From Proteobacteria bacterium SG_bin9 (GTDB taxonomy: Bacteria > Pseudomonadota > Alphaproteobacteria > Rhizobiales > Xanthobacteraceae): 11,270 nt of DNA. Under the pieces are notes generated by a model. The model was not told where the DNA came from and ran no database searches. It saw nothing but the letters and a program-made list of their open reading frames with translations. The translations under genes were made by a program, and so were the position numbers. Below are positions 1 through 5,842 of the stretch, piece after piece. The DNA lies in the NCBI GenBank assembly GCA_002083525.1, contig LWDM01000015.1, positions 47,079 to 58,348 on the forward strand. Direction: 5' to 3'. Within the stretch, counting starts at the first letter, position 1, and each line of letters opens with the position of its first letter.

Positions 1-1
1 C

Positions 2-133
2 GTTTGTCAGGCCACCCTGTTTCAGCCCTACATCTTCCAGTACAAGCCCGCCCCCTCGGCCGATGATATCGTCCGTGTGGTCGCGAGTGCGACACGAATG
101 TTTCTGGCCGCTTACGGCGCGAAGAAAAACTAA
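2..133 (+). CDS. C-terminal tail of a probable TetR-family transcriptional regulator (5' truncated by window)
   Basis: An open frame enters from the left edge and ends at a TAA at 131-133, giving 43 residues. The tail is helical and ends in RMFLAAYGAKKN. An amphipathic last helix with a MFLAAYG-type ending is common in the ligand-binding C-terminus of TetR-family repressors of Rhizobiales. The DNA-binding helix-turn-helix lies outside the window, so the family is inferred from the tail alone. Codon use matches the neighbouring genes. The next gene starts 123 bases downstream on the same strand. A short inverted repeat, TGCCG and CGGCA around a five-base loop (168-182), lies between them, but no T tract follows it. 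Confidence 0.5.
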   Translation, partial: VCQATLFQPYIFQYKPAPSADDIVRVVASATRMFLAAYGAKKN

Positions 134-256
134 GTCCTGTCACCTTCGCCTTCGGCCGAATCGCAATTGCCGACGACCGGCAGAGCGGATTAGTCTCCCG
201 GCGCTGGCTGCGGTTTAGCTCTCGCCAGCTCGATATTGGGCGGCCGGGGTTGGGAT

Positions 257-1516
257 ATGGCGTTGCGTTGGCTGGCGGTTTGTCTGCTCGTTGCGTGTGG
301 CGTGACTGTTGGCGGCGCCGCGCACGCCCAAAGCCGCCTCGCCTTCATCGTCGGCAACGACAGTTACCAGAACATCCCTTCGCTCAAGAAGGCCGTCAAC
401 GACGCGCGGTCGACGGCAGCGACCATGCGCAAGCTCAATTTCAGGGTGACGCTCGGCGAAAATCTCAGCCGCCGCGAGTTCAACGAGAGGTTCAGCACGT
501 TCGAAGGGGCGGTGTCGCCCGGCGACACTGTCTTCCTGTTCTATTCCGGTCATGGCGTCGAAATGGACGGCTCGAACTACCTCGTACCCGTCGACGCGCC
601 GCGGGCGAGGCAGGAAAGCCTGCTCAAGAGCGAATCCGTTTCGACCAACAACATCATCCAGGTCTTGAAGGCGCGCGGCGCCCGCACCGTCATCATGGTG
701 CTCGATGCATGCCGCGACGATCCGTTCAAGGACAGCAACGGCCGCTCGCTCCCCGGCGCCCGCAGCGTCGGCGGGTTGGGCCCGCCGCCCGGCACCGATA
801 TCTTCATCGTCTATTCCGCTGGGAACGGCGAAGTCGCGCTCGATCGTCTGTCCGACAACGATCCGAATCCGAACTCCATCTTTACCCGCAGCTTCCTGCC
901 GTTGCTGGAAGACTCCAATCGTTCGCTGCTGGATGTAGTGAAGACCACCCGCGACCGGGTTCAGGATCTCGCCCGGACCGTTGGCCACTCGCAATTTTTG
1001 TCGTTCTACGATCAGATCAGGGGCGATATTTATCTCGCACGAGGCATCGTCGTCGCGCCGGCACCGCAGCCAGCGCCACCTCCGGTGATAACGCCCGCGC
1101 CCGCGCCACCTCCACCGCGGCAGCCGCCCGTCGCAAACATTCCGCCTCCACCCCCGCCGCCGCCTCAGCCGGTGCAGACCCAGACGCTCTGGGATCACAA
1201 CAATTCGATCATGCTGGTGAAGCAATCGGGCGGCCGCGTCTCGATCTACTATCAGAATCCGCGGCAGGGCATGATCGACGAGGGCGTCCGCTCCGGCACA
1301 CTGCTGTTCGAAGGACAGCGCGTCGGCGATCGGCTGAGCGGCACCGCATATGTGTTCGATCGCCGCTGCGGCAGCCTTCCCTATCCGGACGACGGCGAGA
1401 TCTTCGGTGAACGCAAGATCGTGCTCAACGGCCGCCGGGTGCCAACCCAGCTGACCAGCGACTGTCGCGTCGCCGGTCATCGTATCGATGCGTCGGTGTT
1501 CTCGAAGCGGGACTAG
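257..1516 (+). CDS. Secreted caspase-family (peptidase C14-like) protein with proline-rich linker and C-terminal domain
   Basis: The 419-residue product starts with a signal peptide (about residues 1-25, ending AAHAQ). A caspase-fold domain follows (about 27-260), opening with RLAFIVGNDSYQ. The catalytic dyad is intact: His99 in FYSGHG (codon 551-553) and Cys152 in LDACRDDP (codon 710-712). A proline-rich linker (about 266-309) then leads to a C-terminal domain of about 105 residues with several cysteines, which I do not recognise. The family cleaves proteins after basic or acidic residues; substrate and partner are unknown here. The signal peptide points to the periplasm or outside, which is unusual for a caspase-like enzyme. 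ATG 257 is preferred over in-frame TTG 236 because it puts the signal peptide at the N-terminus and has a GGGG stretch (246-249) upstream. The gene converges on the extensin-like gene, with 15 bases between the stops. Confidence 0.9.
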   Translation: MALRWLAVCLLVACGVTVGGAAHAQSRLAFIVGNDSYQNIPSLKKAVNDARSTAATMRKLNFRVTLGENLSRREFNERFSTFEGAVSPGDTVFLFYSGHGVEMDGSNYLVPVDAPRARQESLLKSESVSTNNIIQVLKARGARTVIMVLDACRDDPFKDSNGRSLPGARSVGGLGPPPGTDIFIVYSAGNGEVALDRLSDNDPNPNSIFTRSFLPLLEDSNRSLLDVVKTTRDRVQDLARTVGHSQFLSFYDQIRGDIYLARGIVVAPAPQPAPPPVITPAPAPPPPRQPPVANIPPPPPPPPQPVQTQTLWDHNNSIMLVKQSGGRVSIYYQNPRQGMIDEGVRSGTLLFEGQRVGDRLSGTAYVFDRRCGSLPYPDDGEIFGERKIVLNGRRVPTQLTSDCRVAGHRIDASVFSKRD

Positions 1517-1531
1517 TCGTCCAAGTCTGCT

Positions 1532-2848
1532 TTAGTCATCCAGATCTTCGTCGTCGGGCACGTTGGCCGTCGACTTCTTCTTGGTCGGCCAGAAGCTCGA
1601 GAGTCCCTTCTTGACCGAGCTCGTGAAGTTCGGATCGTCACGCGATCCGGCGTAGCGGCCGCGTCCGAGCGAGGCGATCTGTTCGCTCGACAAAGCGCCC
1701 GGCCGGCAGATGTCGCCGCCGCGGGTGCGGCGGCGCAGATCGACATGGATGTGATCGTAGTGCGCGGCGTTCGAGCCCGGCGCCAGCACGGTGTTGAAGC
1801 GCTCGCAGGCCGCCGCCTGAATTTCGCGCAGGAACTGCTGCTCTTCCGGCATGCCGCGCCAGCCGTCGCGCACCGAGATGCGGCGGCCGTCGGCAAGAAT
1901 GAAGGCCGCGATATCGAGCGCGTTGCCGAACGCATGCTCGGAAATCTTGCTGGTGCCGTCGCCGTTGCGCGTGCGGCAGGAGTACGCGGAGATCTGCTTG
2001 ATCTCGACCACGCGCGCGCCGAGCCAGCGCGTCGCCGCCGGCTGCACTGATTCCATGATCCAGCGATCGAGCGCCGAGACGATCGGACACGCGAGCGTCG
2101 CCGTCGGCTGGATTGCCACCGGACCGATCGCGCCGACCACGTTGCCGTTCGACGGACCGAGCCGCGGCAGCGGATTTTGCACCGGCATGCCGGGCGCCGC
2201 CGAGCGGCCGCGCGAATACGGATTGGGATAGGCGCCCGGCCCGTTGTCAGGCTGCGCACGATATGGACCGCGCCGGCCGTAATCCTGCTGCGGCGGCGAT
2301 TGCTCTTCCGCTTCCACGTCGGGCTCATCCGGCTCGGGTGCGGTGATGCCGGGCGCCGACAGTGAGACCGGTCCGCCCGCGCCTTGCTGCGACGGATACG
2401 ATTGCGGCTGCGACGGATACGGCCGCTGCTGCGGATAGGGTTGCTGTTGATAGGGCTGCTGTGACGGATACGTTTGTTGTGACGGATACGTCGATTGCGA
2501 CTGCGGCTGATACGTCTGCGGCGGGTCGTTCACCGGCCAGCGCGGCTGATTGCGGCCGATGCTGCCCGGAGGACGCAGCGAGTCGTCCGCGTAACCGAAG
2601 GCGCCGCTGCTTTCGCCGATCGCGGCGACCTTCAGCGGAAATTCAGCGCCGCAAACGCCCGGCCCGGAGATCGGATTGATGCGGACGAGTTCCGCGCTCT
2701 CTTTGACCGCGCCCGATTTCAGGCAAGCGACCTCTGCCTCGCGCCGCCAGGGTTCCCGTTCCGCGGTCTGAAAGAAGCCGCGTCCGCAACCCGCCAGAGA
2801 TACGAGGACGATGGAGCCGACGAGATACAAACGAACTCCGCGCGTCAT
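1532..2848 (-). CDS. Lipoprotein with extensin-like C-terminal domain (M15-like peptidase fold)
   Basis: From the ATG at 2848-2846 the product is 438 residues. It begins with a basic, hydrophobic leader ending in the lipobox LAGC, so Cys21 is the predicted lipidation site. A low-complexity region rich in Tyr, Pro, Ser and Gln spans about 113-155, then an acidic/proline stretch. The extensin-like C-terminal domain covers about 252-373. It shows SEHAFGNALDIAAF (His305, Asp312) and HYDHIHVDL (His363, His366, His368). This matches the His/Asp/His zinc site of M15-type D,D-carboxypeptidases, so a peptidoglycan-related role at the envelope is likely though unproven for this family. The tail is rich in Lys and Asp. 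The frame stays open upstream to ATG 2947 and TTG 2953, but those starts would bury the lipoprotein signal behind a charged extension. The Shine-Dalgarno for ATG 2848 is weak, so the start is the least certain part. Confidence 0.88.
   Translation of the reverse strand: MTRGVRLYLVGSIVLVSLAGCGRGFFQTAEREPWRREAEVACLKSGAVKESAELVRINPISGPGVCGAEFPLKVAAIGESSGAFGYADDSLRPPGSIGRNQPRWPVNDPPQTYQPQSQSTYPSQQTYPSQQPYQQQPYPQQRPYPSQPQSYPSQQGAGGPVSLSAPGITAPEPDEPDVEAEEQSPPQQDYGRRGPYRAQPDNGPGAYPNPYSRGRSAAPGMPVQNPLPRLGPSNGNVVGAIGPVAIQPTATLACPIVSALDRWIMESVQPAATRWLGARVVEIKQISAYSCRTRNGDGTSKISEHAFGNALDIAAFILADGRRISVRDGWRGMPEEQQFLREIQAAACERFNTVLAPGSNAAHYDHIHVDLRRRTRGGDICRPGALSSEQIASLGRGRYAGSRDDPNFTSSVKKGLSSFWPTKKKSTANVPDDEDLDD
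2384..2512 (-). repeat. Imperfect tandem repeat encoding Tyr-Pro-Ser-Gln-Gln units in the extensin-like lipoprotein
   Basis: The 10-mer GACGGATACG (read on the + strand) occurs at 2391-2400, 2412-2421, 2463-2472 and 2481-2490, with degenerate copies between. On the coding strand it encodes YPS within units such as TYPSQQ, PYQQQ, PYPQQ and SYPSQQ. The section separates the lipidated N-terminus from the folded C-terminal domain, so it probably acts as a flexible spacer across the periplasm or through peptidoglycan. Near-identical DNA units are prone to slippage, so unit number may vary between strains. Confidence 0.8.
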
Positions 2849-3041
2849 CCGCGCACGTTCGGTGAATTTATTTAAAGACTCTTCAACGTGTTGATTTTTA
2901 TAGTTCTTTAACCACGTTCGCCGGTCCCGCACCGGAACCCGCTGCATACGCAATGCCAGGGGATAGTGCAGCAGCCCTGTCTTTTCTTATCTCGGAACGC
3001 TTTGCTAGCCTCGGCGTTACAACGAGCCGCCCGTGTCAACC

Positions 3042-3050
3042 AAGGGAGAG
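3042..3050 (+). promoter_or_regulatory. Strong Shine-Dalgarno of the 27-residue membrane protein
   Basis: AAGGGAGAG lies 5-7 bases before ATG 3056. It is the main evidence that this very short frame is translated, since most starts in the window have weaker sites. Confidence 0.7.
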
Positions 3051-3055
3051 TTCCC

Positions 3056-3139
3056 ATGACTGTCGCCGGACGTCTGCAAGTTGTAATGGCGTACGCCGCG
3101 TTTGCGTTTGTCGGCGCGATCGTGCTGGGCATGATCTGA
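3056..3139 (+). CDS. Small single-pass membrane protein, 27 residues
   Basis: A short open frame starts at ATG 3056 and ends with TGA at 3137-3139. It is preceded by AAGGGAGAG (3042-3050), among the best Shine-Dalgarno sequences in the window, at suitable spacing. The product opens with MTVAGRLQVV, a short polar N-terminus with one Arg. It then runs as one hydrophobic Ala/Val/Phe/Gly helix (about residues 9-27) and ends LGMI, as expected for a single inner-membrane segment. It lies between the divergent extensin-like gene and an intergenic hairpin (3176-3191) that could end its transcript. I recall similar very short Val/Ala-rich proteins annotated as hypothetical in Bradyrhizobium-type genomes, but I cannot verify this here. 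Function unknown. Confidence 0.65.
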   Translation: MTVAGRLQVVMAYAAFAFVGAIVLGMI

Positions 3140-3477
3140 GCCGAGTAACCGTTTACCCAAGTTCAAATCTGGAGCGGCTGCTGACGCAGCCCTCACTCCC
3201 TTTTCCCTTCCCAATCTCCCATCCCTAAATCTCCTGATCACCGCTGGCGAAGGAAGCCGGGCTCGCCGCGCGTCCTACGCAAAGATCACCAGCTTCGGTA
3301 AAATGCGTGGGTTTCCACACAGGTTGCCGCAACAACTGTTTCGTCGGCGTGCCGTGATGAAACAATTCTCGCTGCCTGCGAAACCATTTTAGGCTTTTGA
3401 AGCAAAATTCCTGAAGCGGTTCGTGCGTAGAAGTTTCCTCAACAAGACGCCAGCTGGCGCTTCAGGGAGACTTCAAC
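3140..3477. other. Intergenic region of 338 bases: hairpin, pyrimidine-rich tract and leader of the L,D-transpeptidase gene
   Basis: No convincing gene is present. The left part has a hairpin (3176-3191) followed by a pyrimidine-rich stretch (about 3190-3233). The right part (about 3300-3440) is more AT-rich than the surroundings and should hold the promoter of the downstream gene, but I found no clean -35/-10 pair. A 10-base palindrome GCCAGCTGGC (3449-3458) sits just upstream of the Shine-Dalgarno AGGGAGA (3464-3470). It could fold in the mRNA leader or bind a dimeric regulator. Confidence 0.5.
3176..3191 (+). terminator. Possible weak terminator after the micropeptide gene
   Basis: A perfect 6-bp stem (GGCTGC, loop TGAC, GCAGCC) lies 36 bases after the micropeptide stop. 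It is followed by a C/T-rich run with TTTT rather than a true T tract, so intrinsic termination would be weak. It could instead protect the 3' end of a short mRNA. Confidence 0.35.
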
Positions 3478-4167
3478 ATGTTTTCGGTGGATCAATTTTC
3501 GAAAAAGGCTTTTTCGTTCGCCGCCGCCGGCGCTCTCGGTCTGGCACTGACCTACGCGACGCCCGCCAAGTCCGCTCCGTTCAATCCGTTCCCGTTCCTG
3601 CCGCCGCTGACGACATATGAAGCGCAGCCGGCACCCGCTCCCGCCCCGCAGGTTGAAGCCGACGTCGAAGGCCGCGTCGAGATGCCCGCGCATCTCAAGC
3701 GCCAGGTCGTCAACTTCATGACCAAGGAAGCGCCGGGCACCATCATCATCGATACGCCCAACACCTACCTCTACTATGTGCTCGGCAACGGCCGCGCGAT
3801 CCGTTACGGCATCGGCGTCGGCCGTCAGGGCTTCACTTGGTCGGGCGTTCAGAACGTCACGAAGAAGGCCGAGTGGCCGGCATGGACGCCGCCGCCGGAA
3901 ATGATTGCTCGCCAGCCGTACCTGCCGCGCCATATGGCCGGTGGTCCGGGCAACCCGCTCGGTGCGCGTGCGATGTATCTCGGCTCGTCGATCTATCGCA
4001 TTCACGGCACCAACGATCCGACGACGATCGGCGGCCGCGTCTCTTCGGGCTGCATCCGCCTCACCAACGAGGACGTCAGCGACCTCTACTCGCGCGTCAA
4101 CATCGGCACCAAGGTGATCGTGCTGCCGATGGAGCGCCGTGCCGACAACGCCGGACGTCAAGGCTAA
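3478..4167 (+). CDS. L,D-transpeptidase, YkuD family (ErfK/YbiS/YcfS/YnhG)
   Basis: The 229-residue product has a Sec signal (about 1-33, ending AKSAP), a short proline-rich linker (about 36-58) and one YkuD catalytic domain (about 86-217). The signature is complete: His176 in YRIHGTND and the nucleophile Cys192 in SSGCIRLTN, with Arg194 following. These enzymes act in the periplasm. They form 3-3 peptidoglycan crosslinks or attach proteins to the stem peptide, and they resist most beta-lactams except carbapenems. Start ATG 3478 is supported by AGGGAGA seven bases upstream and by the signal peptide. No LysM or other wall-binding domain is visible, as is usual for the short Rhizobiales paralogues. 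The gene appears monocistronic: a 338-base gap precedes it and a strong terminator follows. Which bond this enzyme makes cannot be told from sequence. Confidence 0.95.
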   Translation: MFSVDQFSKKAFSFAAAGALGLALTYATPAKSAPFNPFPFLPPLTTYEAQPAPAPAPQVEADVEGRVEMPAHLKRQVVNFMTKEAPGTIIIDTPNTYLYYVLGNGRAIRYGIGVGRQGFTWSGVQNVTKKAEWPAWTPPPEMIARQPYLPRHMAGGPGNPLGARAMYLGSSIYRIHGTNDPTTIGGRVSSGCIRLTNEDVSDLYSRVNIGTKVIVLPMERRADNAGRQG

Positions 4168-4180
4168 TTGGAATCCCCCG

Positions 4181-4203
4181 CCGGATTGCTCCCCACAATC
4201 CGG
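4181..4203 (+). repeat. Inverted repeat (8-bp stem) just after the L,D-transpeptidase stop
   Basis: CCGGATTG (4181-4188) and CAATCCGG (4196-4203) are perfect complements around a 7-base loop. No T tract follows. It lies 13 bases after the stop and only 7 bases before the terminator stem, so the mRNA 3' end would carry two stacked hairpins. Confidence 0.6.
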
Positions 4204-4210
4204 TCACAGG

Positions 4211-4246
4211 AAACGGCGCGCTGGATGAGCGCGCCGTTTTCTTTTG
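4211..4246 (+). terminator. Strong Rho-independent terminator of the L,D-transpeptidase gene
   Basis: A 12-bp perfect stem (4211-4222 with 4228-4239; core ACGGCGCGCT and AGCGCGCCGT) closes a 5-base loop GGATG. It runs into TTTTCTTTT. Stem, small loop and U tract are all present. Confidence 0.9.
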
Positions 4247-4312
4247 CGCGCGCGGGATGACATCGCGGCAATGCGTTGAACCTCGCATGCGCGCGGTTTG
4301 TCTAACGTCATC

Positions 4313-5050
4313 ATGACAACACTCATCCTCACCACTTCGATCATCCTGTTCGCCGCCGCCTGCTTCATGACGCTCGAGCGCGTCGCGCCCGGCCGTGAAT
4401 TGCCGAATGCGCCTGGCTGGTACGCGCGCGCAATCCTCATCACGCTGGCGCAGGTCGCGATCACGCTGTCGACCAGCAAGGTCTGGACCTCGCTGTTCGG
4501 TCAGGCCTCGCTGTTCGATCTCGAAGCGCTGCGGATGCCGGTGCTCGAAGGCTTCATCGGCTGGTTCGTCGGCACGTTCTTCTTCTACTGGTGGCACCGC
4601 CTGCGCCATCAGAACGGCTGGTGGGTGCTGTTCCACCAGGTCCATCACTCGCCCGCGCGCATCGAGGCGATCACTTCTTTCTACAAGCACCCGGTCGAGA
4701 TCCTCGCCGACTCCGCACTCGCCGCCGCCGTGCTCTATCCTCTGCTCGGCTGTTCGCTCGAAGGCGCGATGTGGTTCAACGTGTTCGCGGCCACTGGCGA
4801 GTTCTTCTACCATTCGAACTTCAAGTCGCCGCGGTGGCTGAAGTACTTCATTCAGACGCCGGAGCTGCACTCGATCCACCACGAGCTCGACGTACATCAC
4901 TATAACTACGGCGACTTGCCGATCTGGGATCGCCTGTTCGGCACCTACCGGGATGCCGACGACTTCGCCGCTCAGTGCGGCTTCCCCCGCCACAACGAGC
5001 GCCACCTCGGCAAGATGCTGGCGTTCCGCGACGTCTACAACGAGCGCTAA
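4313..5050 (+). CDS. Sterol desaturase / fatty acid hydroxylase family membrane protein
   Basis: The 245-residue product is hydrophobic at the N-terminus (about 2-20), with further membrane segments near 37-57, 75-93 and 130-150. It carries the histidine clusters of the integral-membrane di-iron hydroxylase superfamily: HRLRH (95-99), HQVHH (108-112) and HSIHH (186-190) followed by HH at 195-196. The family (ERG3, carotene and ceramide hydroxylases, alkylglycerol monooxygenase) uses two irons and O2 to hydroxylate or desaturate lipids. The clusters look complete, so it is likely active, but the substrate cannot be assigned. ATG 4313 is chosen over in-frame TTG 4298, though neither has a clear Shine-Dalgarno and a leaderless or short-leader mRNA is possible. 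The DUF6314-like gene starts 44 bases downstream, so the two may be cotranscribed. Confidence 0.9.
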   Translation: MTTLILTTSIILFAAACFMTLERVAPGRELPNAPGWYARAILITLAQVAITLSTSKVWTSLFGQASLFDLEALRMPVLEGFIGWFVGTFFFYWWHRLRHQNGWWVLFHQVHHSPARIEAITSFYKHPVEILADSALAAAVLYPLLGCSLEGAMWFNVFAATGEFFYHSNFKSPRWLKYFIQTPELHSIHHELDVHHYNYGDLPIWDRLFGTYRDADDFAAQCGFPRHNERHLGKMLAFRDVYNER

Positions 5051-5094
5051 CCGCGGCGCTGGCGCGGTGCCGCGTCAGCGTCTATCGTCGGCGC

Positions 5095-5547
5095 ATGCTC
5101 GCCGATCCTGACATTGCCGAATGGGGCGGCGCCGACGAGGTGTTCGCGCGTCTCGCGGGCGCATGGTCGCTCGCGCGCAGCATCGATACCGGCGCCAGCA
5201 TGGCGGGCCGCGCGACATTCACGACGCGCAGCGACGGCAGCCTCGCCTACCACGAGCGCGGACTGCTGACACTTTCCGGCAGCCAGACTTTCGAGGCCGA
5301 GCGCCGCTACGTCTTTCGCGCATCGCCCGGCGGCTTTTCCGTGTTCTTCGCGGAGACACCCGAGCGGCTGTTTCATCGCATCGTGCTCATACCGGTGCAC
5401 GGTGGTCTCCGTGGTGAGGCCGTGCACCCCTGCCGCGACGACAGCTACGTCAGCACCTACGACTTCCACGGCGACCGCTTCGCAATTACCCACGACGTGA
5501 GTGGCCCAACCAAAAGTTATCGCTCGCACACAACCTACACTCGCTAA
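5095..5547 (+). CDS. DUF6314-like protein
   Basis: The product has 150 residues with no signal peptide or membrane segment. It shows the pattern I associate with DUF6314: an early LAGAWSLARSID, then GRATFTTR, LAYHERGLL, YVFRASPGGFSVFF, the histidine-rich LFHRIVLIP and AVHPCRDDSY, and a closing VSGPTKSYRSHTTYTR. The alternating strands suggest a small beta-barrel (lipocalin/THAP4-like fold), possibly binding a hydrophobic or heme-like ligand; that is inference. ATG 5095 gives a start matching the domain. The frame is open further upstream into the previous gene, but that stretch is arginine-rich and looks like out-of-frame sequence. It probably shares a transcript with the hydroxylase-family gene 44 bases upstream. 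A bulged hairpin (5604-5628) lies after the stop. Confidence 0.75.
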   Translation: MLADPDIAEWGGADEVFARLAGAWSLARSIDTGASMAGRATFTTRSDGSLAYHERGLLTLSGSQTFEAERRYVFRASPGGFSVFFAETPERLFHRIVLIPVHGGLRGEAVHPCRDDSYVSTYDFHGDRFAITHDVSGPTKSYRSHTTYTR

Positions 5548-5603
5548 GCCACAGCATCGCTGAGTCGCGCGCGGGCAATAGCCAACGCCTCGATTTCCCC
5601 AGC

Positions 5604-5628
5604 CGCGCTCAGCCGTCAGGCTGGCGCG
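5604..5628 (+). terminator. Bulged hairpin after the DUF6314-like gene, possible transcript end
   Basis: CGCGC plus CAGCC (5604-5614, one bulged T at 5609) pairs with 5619-5628 around the loop GTCA, giving a 10-bp GC-rich stem. No T tract follows, so it would be at best a Rho-assisted or 3'-stabilising structure. Confidence 0.35.
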
Positions 5629-5654
5629 ACACGAACGCCGCCTGTAGTCTCATC

Positions 5655-5731
5655 CTAGTGGAGTGGATTTGACATTCGCTCCCCCTTACCGCGGCCGATT
5701 AAAGCGAATGTCAAATCCCAAACTCCACTAG
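5655..5731. repeat. Long imperfect inverted repeat, element A
   Basis: The left arm is CTAGTGGAGT (5655-5664) then GGATTTGACATTCGCT (5665-5680). The right arm (5703-5731) is its exact reverse complement except for three extra bases at the junction of the 10- and 16-base blocks. Twenty-six base pairs are therefore perfect with one 3-base bulge on the right arm, around a 22-base centre. It shares layout and the CTAGTGG and ACATTCGC blocks with the next element. It looks like a dispersed palindromic (REP/MITE-like) element of the Bradyrhizobium group rather than a single-site operator; that is from memory. Confidence 0.85.
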
Positions 5732-5734
5732 AAT

Positions 5735-5740
5735 TATAAT
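5735..5740 (+). promoter_or_regulatory. TATAAT -10-like hexamer between the two inverted repeats
   Basis: A perfect TATAAT lies in the 12-base AT-rich gap between elements A and B, inside the palindrome AATTATAATT, so it reads as a -10 on both strands. There is no good -35 at 16-18 bases on either strand. It could drive the DUF4403 gene, in which case element B would be transcribed as a leader hairpin, but the lack of a -35 keeps this tentative. Confidence 0.3.
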
Positions 5741-5743
5741 TTG

Positions 5744-5821
5744 CTAGTGGTCCTTTGATTCTAACATTCGCAAAGAGCGTGCGCGGACAAACTGGTGCGA
5801 ATGTTAGAATCGGACCACTAG
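5744..5821. repeat. Long imperfect inverted repeat, element B, mirror-oriented relative to element A
   Basis: The left arm is CTAGTGGTCC (5744-5753), TTT, then GATTCTAACATTCGCA (5757-5772). The right arm (5796-5821) is the exact reverse complement without the TTT. Again 10 and 16 base pairs are perfect, with a 3-base bulge, now on the left arm, around a 23-base centre. It ends at 5821, directly before the purine-rich leader of the DUF4403 gene, so it lies within or next to that gene's 5' untranslated region. Confidence 0.85.
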
Positions 5822-5842
5822 GGGTTGGGGAGCGGGGACGAC

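Noticed and set aside
215..1480. Long open frame on the minus strand opposite the caspase-like gene
   Set aside because: It mirrors the coding strand of a clear family member, is rich in Arg/Ala/Val/Asp as GC-rich antisense frames are, and has no domain or ribosome binding site.
5669..5714. TTGACA hexamers inside inverted repeat A as promoter -35 boxes
   Set aside because: They occur symmetrically in both arms as part of the palindrome, and no -10 lies 16-18 bases away on either strand.
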